Of a stretch of DNA of 64,000 nt, positions 27,218-35,554 are shown piece by piece (position 1 is the stretch's first letter; each line of letters begins with the position of its first letter). Source of the stretch: an uncultured Brevibacillus sp. (lineage in GTDB: Bacteria; Bacillota; Bacilli; Brevibacillales; Brevibacillaceae). A model generated the notes under the pieces. The model saw only the letters and a list, made by a program, of their open reading frames with translations, was not told the DNA's origin and searched no databases. The stretch is from the NCBI RefSeq assembly GCF_947502445.1, contig NZ_CANMZW010000008.1, positions 124,001-188,000 of the forward strand, read 5' to 3'. Made by a program: the position numbers and the translations under genes.

Positions 27218-27559
27218 TTAGCTGCCGTTTCCTGCATGCTTTTGTTGTTCTTCGTATTTTTCCTTATGATGACGCCATCTGGCTTGTAGATCACCGTAGC
27301 CTTTTGTCTCCCGATAGCTCTTGTTGTCCAGTCGCTCCAGGAAAGGGCGCTCTTCTGGCGGCAAGCCGTGGATGTTATCCCGCTTGACCACCCACAGGTT
27401 AAAGCAAGGCTCCCGGCGCAGGAAATTCTCCCGTGCCATGGTGAGAGCTACCTCTTCATTCGGTGCCAGCAGGCTGAATTGGTGGACAAATGAAGCGCTT
27501 ACGCTTTTCTGACTGAACACTTCATAGATGAAAAAGGTCTCATTTGCTTTCGCTTCCAT
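27218..27559 (-). CDS. paaB: Phenylacetyl-CoA 1,2-epoxidase subunit PaaB
   Basis: Small subunit of the epoxidase, 113 residues from MEAKANETFF. Conserved parts are YEVFSQKS, ALTMARENFLRREPCFNLWVV and the ERPFLERLDNKSYRETKGY stretch. In the known complex PaaB bridges PaaAC heterodimers. The frame extends 19 codons upstream into the paaA end, but AGGTGA lies seven bases before the ATG at 27559, which also leaves 11 bases to the paaA stop. Confidence 0.94.
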   Translation of the reverse strand: MEAKANETFFIYEVFSQKSVSASFVHQFSLLAPNEEVALTMARENFLRREPCFNLWVVKRDNIHGLPPEERPFLERLDNKSYRETKGYGDLQARWRHHKEKYEEQQKHAGNGS

Positions 27560-27570
27560 GTTTATTTCAC

Positions 27571-28539
27571 CTACCCTACTTGACGGCCGAACGACATGAT
27601 TGCGTCCCGCACCCATTTGGTTTCTTCATAAGACATTTCTCTCAAATTGAGACGATGCGCAGAACGAGGTCCGTTGCCTTTTACAATCTGCTTGAAAGCT
27701 TCCCAATCTGGTTGTTGGTACACCCATTTGTCTTCGGCTTCATCAAAATAGATCGTATCGTCTGGTAATGTGAAGCCGAGGTGGAAGATGCGCGGCAAAT
27801 ACTTTTTCAAGAACACCTGGCGCAGCTCTTCATTTGTCTGTGTCCGAATCTTGTAGCGCATGTTCGAGGCTTGGTTACTTGTAATGTTGCCATTCTCAGG
27901 CGGACCGAAAAACATCAGCAGGGATGGCCACCAGCGAGTGATTGCTTCTTGGAGCATTTGACGCTGCTCAGCAGTTCCTTCTGCCAGCTCCAGTACGATG
28001 CTCTCCCCGTGCTGCGCGTGGAATTTCTCCTCTGCACAAATCCGATGCAACGCCCGAGCATATGGCGCGTACGATGTATCAAGCGACATGGACTGCGTGA
28101 TGATAGCCGCTCCATCTACTAACCATCCGATAACACCCGCGTCCGCCCAGGTCGGTGCCTCCATATGAAATACGTTGTGGAATTTAAGCCGACCTGTAAA
28201 CAAATCCTGCATCAAATCTTCCCGCGTCTTACCCAAAGGAGCGATGAGGTCTTCTGCCACACGCAGCAAAAGCTGACCGTGCCCCATTTCGTCCTGAACC
28301 TTTGCCATGATCGCCAGCTTGCGGCGCAGGGTCGGAGCTTTTGGCACCCATTCCTTTTCCGGTAGTGCACCCATGATTTCGCTCATCCCGTGCATGGAAA
28401 TGAGTTTGACTAACTGATTGCGGTAATCGTCTGGCATCCAGTCGTCCGCTTCTATTTTTTCACCGCGGTCGATTCGAGCTAAAAACGCTTCCATTTTTTC
28501 ATTCTCCGTCATATTGAAACGCTCGATCTGTGTTTGCAT
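27571..28539 (-). CDS. paaA: Phenylacetyl-CoA 1,2-epoxidase catalytic subunit PaaA
   Basis: Di-iron oxygenase subunit that forms the 1,2-epoxide of phenylacetyl-CoA. 322 residues. Iron-ligand motifs are KVQDEMGHGQLLLR (about 84-97) and CAEEKFHAQHGES. The start at 28539 follows AAGGAGG by nine bases; the eight codons further upstream are not preceded by a ribosome site. First gene of paaABCD-aldehyde dehydrogenase, behind a promoter with four PaaX-like half-sites. No paaE reductase gene follows. Confidence 0.96.
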   Translation of the reverse strand: MQTQIERFNMTENEKMEAFLARIDRGEKIEADDWMPDDYRNQLVKLISMHGMSEIMGALPEKEWVPKAPTLRRKLAIMAKVQDEMGHGQLLLRVAEDLIAPLGKTREDLMQDLFTGRLKFHNVFHMEAPTWADAGVIGWLVDGAAIITQSMSLDTSYAPYARALHRICAEEKFHAQHGESIVLELAEGTAEQRQMLQEAITRWWPSLLMFFGPPENGNITSNQASNMRYKIRTQTNEELRQVFLKKYLPRIFHLGFTLPDDTIYFDEAEDKWVYQQPDWEAFKQIVKGNGPRSAHRLNLREMSYEETKWVRDAIMSFGRQVG

Positions 28540-28568
28540 GGAGCAAGCCCTCCTTGTAACCAAATTTA

Positions 28569-28632
28569 TTACGCATGATTTATGCTACGTTTTTATAACG
28601 CAATAATAACATAACGTCATACATTATCGCAA
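28569..28632 (-). promoter_or_regulatory. paaA promoter with PaaX-type operator
   Basis: On the plus strand the half-sites TTACG (28569), CTACG (28585), TAACG (28596) and TAACG (28612) have starts 16, 11 and 16 bases apart. The paaX promoter has the same arrangement. A matching promoter on the minus strand is TTGCGA (28632-28627), 18 bases, TATTAT (28608-28603). Binding there would cover the -10. Assignment to PaaX is inferred. Confidence 0.6.
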
Positions 28633-28653
28633 TAGGCATCATTTTCAAAACAT

Positions 28654-29481
28654 TCATTCTGAACGATCTGTTGATACTGCTGCTTTTCTCAGCTGCTCTG
28701 ACATATGACGCAGCTGCTGCATGACTGCATCGAGCTCTTGTATACGGGTTGATTGCTGCAGGCTATGTGCGGTCGTTTTCTCCATTTCACTCGATACGAG
28801 TCCTACCAAATCATTCATTTCATCCAGAATGCGAAAGATATCTTTTGCTGATGTTGAAGTGGTCTGAGACAGTTTCCGGATTTCTTCTGCCACAACAGAA
28901 AAGCCTCGTCCTGCTGTGCCTGCGCGTGCCGCTTCCAGAACCGCATTTAATCCAAGCACGTTGGACCGTGTGGAAATATCGCGAATGAGCTCACTAATCT
29001 GCGAGGTCTCGGCAATTTTCAGTTTCATCTTGGCCGCCGCATCCGAGAGGGTGTAGTTGGCCCCAGCCAAATCGTCTGCCTCTTTTGCCAGGCTCTCCGT
29101 ATGCATCGCAATATTCTCAAATGCCTCGTTCAGCTCACCGGCAAGTCTGCGCAATCGCTCCTCCTGGTCGGTAGTGACACCGGTTGCCAAACAGCCTACT
29201 ACCTGACCATGCTCAATGATGGGGAAGCCTACTGCTATGTAAGGAATACCAAACACCTCTTCGGGAATCTTCTTGACCACCCGCCGTTTCTCGGCAATCG
29301 CCATGGCGTTGATACTGCCCTCTCGCAGCCTGTCCCCTACTTTGATCCCCAGGTTCAAGCCTTTCGTCGGATAATAAGCCAGAAACTTTTCTCGATCCGT
29401 GACGCCAACCATACAATCAAGTAGAAATGCTTTTTGCAAAATGGGAGCAACCATCAGTAAGCTATTTAGCATTTGAGACAT
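28654..29481 (-). CDS. Soluble methyl-accepting chemotaxis protein (YfmS-like)
   Basis: 275 residues with no transmembrane segment. The N-terminal sensory region (about 1-110) contains [20 protein letters not shown], and the C-terminal MCP signalling domain has the hairpin-tip block [17 protein letters not shown]. This layout matches short cytoplasmic receptors such as B. subtilis YfmS. AGGAGG is eight bases before the ATG. It sits between the Liv-type importer and paaA, so it may sense an aromatic compound or the energy state linked to its use. That is inference from position. Confidence 0.88.
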   Translation of the reverse strand: MSQMLNSLLMVAPILQKAFLLDCMVGVTDREKFLAYYPTKGLNLGIKVGDRLREGSINAMAIAEKRRVVKKIPEEVFGIPYIAVGFPIIEHGQVVGCLATGVTTDQEERLRRLAGELNEAFENIAMHTESLAKEADDLAGANYTLSDAAAKMKLKIAETSQISELIRDISTRSNVLGLNAVLEAARAGTAGRGFSVVAEEIRKLSQTTSTSAKDIFRILDEMNDLVGLVSSEMEKTTAHSLQQSTRIQELDAVMQQLRHMSEQLRKAAVSTDRSE

Positions 29482-29507
29482 GTATTCTACCTCCTGACGT
29501 CCTGACG

Positions 29508-29553
29508 AAAACGGCTATTCCCCCCGCCCCTTTGCGGAAAGAACAGCCATTTT
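29508..29553 (-). terminator. Terminator of the liv-type operon
   Basis: AAAATGGCTGTTC and GAATAGCCGTTTT pair over 13 positions with two mismatches, enclosing a smaller CCGC/GCGG hairpin, and the minus strand ends in TTTT. It lies between the binding-protein gene and the chemoreceptor. Confidence 0.7.
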
Positions 29554-29574
29554 GCCGTAGCATGCGTTTTTTCG

Positions 29575-30789
29575 TTATTTCAGGATCTGGAACTTGCCGT
29601 CCTTCACTTCAACCATGATCATACTGTCTTCCGTAAGGCCATTGTGGTCTTCCGCTGAGAACTTGAACTCCCCTGTTACCCCTACATAATTTACTTTTTC
29701 CAATACCTCGCCAAGCTTGGAAGCATCTCCGCCGGCCTGCTTCAGACCCTCTACCAAAATGTTCAAACCGTCGTATCCATAGCCAGCAAAGCCGTCTGGC
29801 TCAGACTTGTAGGCAGCTTGATAGCCATCTACGAACTTTTTGATAATGGCGGACTGTGGATCGTTAGCGTCTACTTGATCAGAAACGAGCAGCTTGCCTG
29901 CTACCATCAACACACCGTTTCCAGCGTCGCCTACCAGCTCCAGGAACTTGCTGTTAGCAGAACCGTGGCTTGAGATAATCGGAATGGACAGGTTCAATTG
30001 CTTTGCTTCCTTTACAATCGTTGCAGGTCCCGGATTGGTTCCAGCTACGATCAGCGCTTGTGCATCGGTTCCCTTGATTTTTGTCAATTGGGAGCTCATC
30101 GACGGATCTTTTGTGCCGTATTTTTCTTCTGCTACGATCGTAATGCCGTACTCAGGCGCATACTTTTGCAATTGCTGTGTCCAGCCGCTGCCGTATGGAT
30201 TGCTGTCATTGAGCGTTGCGATTTTGGTGATTCCTTTTTCTTTTAAATAAGTAAAGATGCGTTTGGTTCCATGTGCATCTGTATGTGGTGTCTTGAAAAT
30301 ACCAGCACGAACCGGATTGGTGATTTGGTCAGCAGCAGCCATGGAAATGAGGGGCAGCTTTTCTGCTGCGGCAAATTCCGCCATACCGAGGGATGGACCG
30401 CTTCCAGATGAGCCCAGTACTGCTACTACCTTTTCTTTGGATACAAGCTTTTTGATCGCTTTTACGGCTTCTGTGTTATCCGATTTGTCATCTTCAAAAA
30501 TAACCTCGATCGGATGACCATCGACTCCGCCAGCGCCATTCAGCTCTTTGACCAACAATTCTACTGCTTGTTTTTCCGGAACGCCGAGCGGGCTGTTCGG
30601 ACCTGTCATGGAAAAGATCGCTCCCACGCGGATTGGGTCTTTGCTTGCGCTCTCTGTCTGGGCTGACTGTCCTCCAGCTGCTGGCGCCGCCTCAGAAGCA
30701 GGCTTTGCGCCCCCGCCACATGCACTCAGCAGAACAAAAGAAGCGAGTGCAAACGGGAATAACCATTTTGCTTTGTGATTTTTTTTCAT
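29575..30789 (-). CDS. Liv-type ABC transporter substrate-binding lipoprotein
   Basis: Extracellular solute-binding lipoprotein of the branched-chain amino acid (HAAT) family, 404 residues. Signal MKKNHKAKWLFPFALASF ends in lipobox LLSAC. The mature protein starts with a Ser/Ala/Gln-rich linker, then IRVGAIFSMTGPNSPLG and GSSGSGPSLGMAEFAA, as in periplasmic-binding type 1 folds. The start at 30789 is six bases after AAGGGGGC. Last gene of the five-gene importer operon inside the paa regulon. Phenylacetate or another aromatic acid is the likely ligand from context; branched-chain amino acids cannot be excluded. Confidence 0.9.
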   Translation of the reverse strand: MKKNHKAKWLFPFALASFVLLSACGGGAKPASEAAPAAGGQSAQTESASKDPIRVGAIFSMTGPNSPLGVPEKQAVELLVKELNGAGGVDGHPIEVIFEDDKSDNTEAVKAIKKLVSKEKVVAVLGSSGSGPSLGMAEFAAAEKLPLISMAAADQITNPVRAGIFKTPHTDAHGTKRIFTYLKEKGITKIATLNDSNPYGSGWTQQLQKYAPEYGITIVAEEKYGTKDPSMSSQLTKIKGTDAQALIVAGTNPGPATIVKEAKQLNLSIPIISSHGSANSKFLELVGDAGNGVLMVAGKLLVSDQVDANDPQSAIIKKFVDGYQAAYKSEPDGFAGYGYDGLNILVEGLKQAGGDASKLGEVLEKVNYVGVTGEFKFSAEDHNGLTEDSMIMVEVKDGKFQILK

Positions 30790-30828
30790 CGTAGGGCCCC
30801 CTTGATATCTCATTGCATTTTTTATTTG

Positions 30829-31581
30829 TCAAATCGCTTCATGGGCATGACCCAAGTAAGCAGATTGCACACGAGGATCGCTCATAATTTCTTCGGCAGT
30901 ACCTTCCAGCATCACAGTGCCTGTGCTCAGGACGTAGGCTCGATCAGAGATGGCGAGTGCTGCGCGAGCATTTTGCTCGACCAAAAGGACCGTAGTCCCC
31001 CATTCAGCACGAATTTCCTGCACAATCGTCAAGATTTCCTTGGCGATCAGTGGCGCCAGCCCTAACGAAGGTTCATCCAGAAGCAACAGCTGCGGGCGTG
31101 ACAGTAACGCTCTGCCAATCGCCAGCATTTGCTGTTGACCACCCGAGAGTGTTCCGCCCATCTGCCACTTGCGCTCAGCGAGAATCGGAAAGCGCTGATA
31201 GACACTATCCATTTCTTTGGCGATTTCCTTTTTGCTCGTCCTCGGCATGCGATGGGAAGCACCCAGCCACAGATTGTCCTCTACCGTCATCGTAGAAAAA
31301 ATTTGCCTCCGCTCGGGTACATGAGCCATGCCTCGGCTGACGACCAGCTCGGCAGGAATTTTGGTAATTTCCTCGCCTCGGAACCGGACCACTCCTTCTT
31401 TGGAGCTGTGCAAACCACAGATACAGTTGAGCAGCGTGGTCTTGCCTGCCCCGTTGGACCCGAGCAAGGAGACGATTTCTCCTTCTTTTACGTCCAGATT
31501 GATTCCATGAAGCACCTCTACGGGACCGTAGCGTGCTACGATGTTTTCTGCTTGTAAAATCACATTCGCCACTCTTGTCAC
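30829..31581 (-). CDS. Liv-type ABC transporter ATP-binding protein LivF
   Basis: ATPase of the HAAT importer, about 250 residues. Walker A GSNGAGKTT, signature LSGGQQQMLAIGRAL, Walker B LLLLDEPSLGLAP, switch VEQNARAAL: the LivF pattern. Three in-frame GTG codons (31581, 31572, 31563) are possible starts. The second has GGGG eight bases upstream, so the real start may be three codons in. It follows livG by about ten bases. Confidence 0.92.
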   Translation of the reverse strand: MTRVANVILQAENIVARYGPVEVLHGINLDVKEGEIVSLLGSNGAGKTTLLNCICGLHSSKEGVVRFRGEEITKIPAELVVSRGMAHVPERRQIFSTMTVEDNLWLGASHRMPRTSKKEIAKEMDSVYQRFPILAERKWQMGGTLSGGQQQMLAIGRALLSRPQLLLLDEPSLGLAPLIAKEILTIVQEIRAEWGTTVLLVEQNARAALAISDRAYVLSTGTVMLEGTAEEIMSDPRVQSAYLGHAHEAI

Positions 31582-31590
31582 CCCACTCTT

Positions 31591-32358
31591 CTACGCTTCC
31601 TCAGTTCCAAGGTACGCCGCAATAACTCTCGGATTCTCCTGAATTTCGCGCGGTGTTCCTTCTGCGATTTTTTCTCCTTGGTCTAAAACAACAATGCGAT
31701 CAGCAATAGACATAATCATGTCCATGTCATGCTCTACCAAAAGAATCGCTGTCCCGTCTCCCCTGATTTTCTGGAACATGCTGCTCATATCAGCCGTTTC
31801 CGTATGATTCAATCCTGCTGCCGGCTCGTCCAAAAGCAGCAGCCTGGGCTCTGCTACCATCGCCCTTGCGATTTCCATCAAACGCAGCTTTCCGTATGGC
31901 AGACTTCCTGCAAGCGACATACGCAGCTGTGATAGTCCGACCTGCTCCAGCCATTCCTGTGCCCGCTCCTCCATCAGCCGCTCTTCCTTGCGCGCACGGC
32001 CGAGATTCATCCCGCAAGAAAAGAGGCTTGCACTCATCTTCGTATGCATGCCGACCATGACGTTTTCCTGGACGGTCATATCGTCAAAAGTCTGGAGATT
32101 TTGAAAGGTTCGCGTAATGCCCAGCCCCGCATAGCTATAGCCAGGAACCTTGGTCAAAGGCTGCTTGCTGAATCGAATCTCACCCTCCGAGGGTGGGATG
32201 ACGCCAGATACCATGTTGAGCACCGTGCTTTTCCCTGCACCGTTTGGGCCAATTAGGGCCAAAATCTCGCCTTCGTTCACCGAAAAATCAACCTTGTTGA
32301 CAGCTCGAACACCGCCAAAGTCACGTGAAAGGGCTTGTACCTCCAACAGTGTCGTCAT
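31591..32358 (-). CDS. Liv-type ABC transporter ATP-binding protein LivG
   Basis: Second ATPase of the importer, 255 residues. Walker A GPNGAGKST, GLGITRTFQNLQTFDDMTV (a LivG hallmark), signature-like LPYGKLRLMEIARAM and Walker B LLLLDEPAAGLNHTE. The signature is LPYG rather than LSGG, which is normal for LivG. The ATG overlaps the livM stop by four bases (ATGA). Confidence 0.93.
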   Translation of the reverse strand: MTTLLEVQALSRDFGGVRAVNKVDFSVNEGEILALIGPNGAGKSTVLNMVSGVIPPSEGEIRFSKQPLTKVPGYSYAGLGITRTFQNLQTFDDMTVQENVMVGMHTKMSASLFSCGMNLGRARKEERLMEERAQEWLEQVGLSQLRMSLAGSLPYGKLRLMEIARAMVAEPRLLLLDEPAAGLNHTETADMSSMFQKIRGDGTAILLVEHDMDMIMSIADRIVVLDQGEKIAEGTPREIQENPRVIAAYLGTEEA

Positions 32359-33377
32359 GTTGTCGCCTTCCTTTCCACGGTTTGTGTCTCGACTGCACTC
32401 GCCTTGCGTTTCTTTGCCTGCGCCTTTTCATAAGCAGTCCGGATACGCGGTACCAACCCCTCCGGCATGAACATGACGATCAAGACCAGAATTCCGCCAA
32501 AGACAATCGTGTCGATATCACCTTGCAAGCCCGGAATGATTTCGCTCATGAGAACGAGCGCCTCACTGATCGAACCGATCAATAGTGTACCGACCAGTGC
32601 CCCCCAGATGCTCGTCATCCCGCCAATAACAACCATCGTCAAAAATTTAATAGACTCGTGCAATCCGAACGGCTGTGGATCGAGAATTCCGATGTAATGT
32701 GCGTACAAGCCACCCGAGATACCCGCAAACATCCCGCTCACGACAAATGCGTTCAGCTTGAATTTGCGAACATCAATCCCCATCGAAGTTGCCGCGATTT
32801 CACTTTTATGAATCGCACGGAAAGCACGTCCGACGCGGGAATGTAATAGATTCAAGGAAAAGAGCAGTACACAGGTGACTACGCCCCAAATCAGGTAGTA
32901 CATCGAGAGCTCGCTATCTCCGAAGAACGTAATTTTGGGAATACTGATCATCCCGCTCGCTCCACCTGTTACCGACTCCCACTCGGAGATTCCAATCTGT
33001 ACGATATATCCAAATGCAAGGGTCGCCATCGCCAGATAGTAGCCCTGTAAGCCAGCAATGGCCCGTCCCAGGATAAAGGCAAAGAGCGCGGGTACGATTG
33101 CTGATGCAATCAAGCCTACTCCTACCGGAAGACCGTATTTGGTAGTCAATACCGCTGACGTATAGGCCCCGATTCCCCAAAAGGCAGCTTGTCCCAAGGA
33201 AATTTGTCCTGCCAGCCCCATCACAAGGCACAGTCCAATCGCTACAATCGCTTGAAGGCCGATGATGATTCCAACCGAGCGATAATACTCATCTGGCATC
33301 ACAAAAGGAAAGACAATCATCAAAACGAGATAAACGAGTATACTTTTGCCCCATTTGTCGATTACGTGCTTCATCAT
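32355..33377 (-). CDS. Liv-type ABC transporter permease LivM
   Basis: Membrane permease of the BPD_transp_2 family, 340 residues with 9-10 hydrophobic segments. Conserved LVMGLAGQISLGQAAFWGIGAY in the first third (read as residues about 53-74) and FVVSGMFAGISGGLYAHYIG later. The start overlaps the livH stop (ATGA), and the stop overlaps livG, so translation is coupled. Confidence 0.93.
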   Translation of the reverse strand: MMKHVIDKWGKSILVYLVLMIVFPFVMPDEYYRSVGIIIGLQAIVAIGLCLVMGLAGQISLGQAAFWGIGAYTSAVLTTKYGLPVGVGLIASAIVPALFAFILGRAIAGLQGYYLAMATLAFGYIVQIGISEWESVTGGASGMISIPKITFFGDSELSMYYLIWGVVTCVLLFSLNLLHSRVGRAFRAIHKSEIAATSMGIDVRKFKLNAFVVSGMFAGISGGLYAHYIGILDPQPFGLHESIKFLTMVVIGGMTSIWGALVGTLLIGSISEALVLMSEIIPGLQGDIDTIVFGGILVLIVMFMPEGLVPRIRTAYEKAQAKKRKASAVETQTVERKATT

Positions 33378-34252
33378 AGCCCTCCTTTCCCTACGCTTCG
33401 TTCTCCAAAGATGCCCGACGGCTTAATCAAGAGCACGCCAATCAACACCAGAAATGCAATTGCGTCTTTCATACCTGAGCTGATGTAGCCAGCCCCAAGC
33501 GATTCAACAACTCCGAGTAAAAATGCTGCGACTGCTGCTCCGAGCGGGTTGCCTAGTCCTCCGAGAATAGCTGCGGAAAATCCTTTGATTCCAAGCAGTA
33601 CGCCAACATCATAGGAGGTTACGCTCAATGGTGCGATCACAATCCCCGCTATCGCTCCGGTAGCTCCGCTAATCCCGAAAGCCAGCATGCTCATTTTTGC
33701 GGGACTGATCCCCATCAGGCGAGCAGCCATCGGATTGATCGAACAGGCGTTGATTTTTTTACCCAAAATGGTTTTGTCCATCAAGTACCAGAGCAGTAGC
33801 AAAATAATCAGGACGGCTGCCAATATCCAAACGCTCTGTTGTGCAATCGTCACTCCTGCCACTGTAATCGGTTCGTTACTTGTAATCGGAGCCAGCGCAA
33901 ATGCGTCCTTTCCCCAGATCAAGCTCGCTAACCCACGAATCAAAGTTGAAATCCCTATTGTTAGAATTATCAGACTAATAGGACTAGCCTTTTTCACATA
34001 AGCGATTACATATTTTTGCATCAGCACACCGATTAACGTAACGAGCAGGATTGCCAGTAGTGCAGCTAATGCATATGGTACCTCCAGGCCGATCATGGCG
34101 ACTGTAACCATGCCGCCCAGCATTAAAAATTCGCCCTGTGCCAAATTGATTACCTTGCTGACGTTGTAAATGGTGATAAAGCCAACCGCGACGATGGCGT
34201 AAATCCCGCCACTAACCAGACCGTTTGCAACATATTGCATGAGCTCCGTCAT
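33374..34252 (-). CDS. Liv-type ABC transporter permease LivH
   Basis: Membrane permease, 292 residues, about eight hydrophobic segments. LivH motifs: NGLVSGGIYAIVAVGF, NLAQGEFLMLGG and LGGLGNPLGAAVAAFLLG. First gene of livH-livM-livG-livF-binding protein. AAGGGGG precedes the ATG. A catabolite-response-like site lies about 45 bases upstream. The paaX gene is next upstream on the same strand, separated by a terminator. Confidence 0.93.
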   Translation of the reverse strand: MTELMQYVANGLVSGGIYAIVAVGFITIYNVSKVINLAQGEFLMLGGMVTVAMIGLEVPYALAALLAILLVTLIGVLMQKYVIAYVKKASPISLIILTIGISTLIRGLASLIWGKDAFALAPITSNEPITVAGVTIAQQSVWILAAVLIILLLLWYLMDKTILGKKINACSINPMAARLMGISPAKMSMLAFGISGATGAIAGIVIAPLSVTSYDVGVLLGIKGFSAAILGGLGNPLGAAVAAFLLGVVESLGAGYISSGMKDAIAFLVLIGVLLIKPSGIFGERSVGKGGL

Positions 34253-34295
34253 GTTGTTTTGAACCCCCTTGGTAACGCGTCTCTTTCTTTCCCAA

Positions 34296-34309
34296 ATAAA
34301 ACGCTTACA
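34296..34309 (-). promoter_or_regulatory. cre-like site (CcpA) before livH
   Basis: Minus strand TGTAAGCGTTTTAT matches the CcpA consensus TGWAANCGNTNWCA at 12 of 14 positions, failing only the last two. It lies about 45 bases upstream of livH. Carbon catabolite control of the importer is a reasonable inference. Confidence 0.4.
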
Positions 34310-34334
34310 TTTAAATTTCTGGAAAATAGTCTCG

Positions 34335-34363
34335 CAAAAAAGGCCCTAGGCTTTTCTAGGGCG
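34335..34363 (-). terminator. Rho-independent terminator after paaX
   Basis: GCCCTAG and CTAGGGC form a perfect 7-pair stem with a 6-base loop, followed by CTTTTTT on the minus strand. It insulates paaX from the liv operon. Confidence 0.9.
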
Positions 34364-34384
34364 CCTCTTGTGCTTGGTTAACAC

Positions 34385-35209
34385 CTATTGTGGTGCTCCC
34401 TCGTACACCGTCTCGAAGAATCGAACAGCCCCTGGATTCAGCATCTGATAGTAATTTTGGAACAGCTCGTCCGCTTCTTTTCCTAACCAAAGCTCTGGTA
34501 ACAGCTCCAGCGGCAAATCGGGATCAATAAATAAGAATTTGCGATATTGGTGAACCAGCTTAGTCTTCTCTACAAAGCAGTGGCTGTCAGCAACTTCTTC
34601 GCCTCGACTAAGCCTCTCGCCCAGCTCCTCGTACTCGGTACGGTAAGCGTCGATGAACTCACGGTACTTCGCATTGATCTCCTCGATGTTCCAGCACTTT
34701 TGCACCAGCTGCTTCGGATCACTCCACCCGAGGTGATCCGCTAAAAAGATTTCAACATACTCGGTGATTTCATGGGCCTCTGTCAGCTCCTTGATTCGAT
34801 CAGCCAAATTGTTCGGACTGATCCAGGTGCTGGTCGTTAGCATACCAAAGCCCATCCATCCCAGCTCCTTGCGCAATTGATCTCTTAGCGCACGGCGTTC
34901 CTCAGGAATGTTGTAGCTCGTAATGCACCATTTTCCATCCCACAGGTCCGACTCTACCTTGTAGATACGAGCCGCTGCTTCTTCCAAACGTTTTTTACCG
35001 CGTTCGGATACGGAGTAATAGCTACGATTTCCTATTTTTCTTGATTCCAGCCAGCCTTGGCGGAGCATCCGTGAGATTGCAGCGCGAACCGCAGGCTCAG
35101 ACAGACCAAACTCCCCCATCAGCCGGGTCAAACTACCAATCCAGATTTCATTGCCATAATGGCGAACGTAGTCACCGTAAATGGTGAACAGCATGGATTG
35201 TGGCTTCAC
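34385..35209 (-). CDS. paaX: Phenylacetate catabolon repressor PaaX
   Basis: GntR-like PaaX-family regulator that binds promoters of paa genes and is released by phenylacetyl-CoA. 274 residues: N-terminal winged helix (MLFTIYGDYVRHYG..., AVRAAISRMLRQGWLESRKIGNRSYY, about 8-65), central PaaX domain and PaaX_C region with FLFIDPDLPLELLPE. Start GTG at 35209 with GGGGG ten bases before. Monocistronic between two terminators. Its promoter carries the same spaced half-sites as the paa operons, which suggests autorepression. Confidence 0.95.
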   Translation of the reverse strand: MKPQSMLFTIYGDYVRHYGNEIWIGSLTRLMGEFGLSEPAVRAAISRMLRQGWLESRKIGNRSYYSVSERGKKRLEEAAARIYKVESDLWDGKWCITSYNIPEERRALRDQLRKELGWMGFGMLTTSTWISPNNLADRIKELTEAHEITEYVEIFLADHLGWSDPKQLVQKCWNIEEINAKYREFIDAYRTEYEELGERLSRGEEVADSHCFVEKTKLVHQYRKFLFIDPDLPLELLPELWLGKEADELFQNYYQMLNPGAVRFFETVYEGAPQ

Positions 35210-35296
35210 GTTTCTTCAACCCCCAGATCGATTCTTACCTCTATGCTGTGAAATTGTACCATAACTTTTGCAAGCGTGTAATCGACCTAGAACACA

Positions 35297-35359
35297 TAAC
35301 ACAAAAATCATATTACGTATTTGTAACGTCATTATATTAGAACGTTTCACAATAGTCAA
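35297..35359 (-). promoter_or_regulatory. paaX promoter with PaaX-type operator
   Basis: Near-consensus sigma-A promoter on the minus strand: TTGACT (35359-35354), 17-base spacer, TATAAT (35336-35331). Plus-strand half-sites TAACA (35297), TTACG (35313), TAACG (35324) and GAACG (35340) have starts 16, 11 and 16 bases apart. One lies in the spacer and one directly after the -10, so binding should block polymerase. This accounts for the left part of the 345-base gap before the thiolase gene. Confidence 0.7.
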
Positions 35360-35505
35360 TTTTTTTGATACAATTTATTTTTTCAAAATTTTATGGTCCA
35401 TTAAAAGTTGATCGAGGCCTAATAGCCGAGGATGGTTTTACTGAAGAAATCCTGGGAGCGAACGCTGAGATAGCTTACTATACAATCCATCATTCTTATA
35501 TGTTC

Positions 35506-35537
35506 AAAAAGGCAGGGAGCATCAGCTCCCCCCTTTT
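35506..35537 (-). terminator. Terminator of the long paa operon
   Basis: GGGGGGAGC and GCTCCCTGCC form a stem with an internal 2x2 loop and a TGAT loop, followed by TTTTT on the minus strand, about 20 bases past the paaJ stop. The bases between here and the paaX promoter (35360-35505) hold no gene I can support. Confidence 0.75.
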
Positions 35538-35554
35538 ACCTGCTCATGATCGGA

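Noticed and set aside
34273-34303. TAACG and AAACG upstream of livH as a further PaaX operator
   Set aside because: The spacing is 26 bases with no middle site, so it does not fit the 16-11-16 template of the other three promoters.
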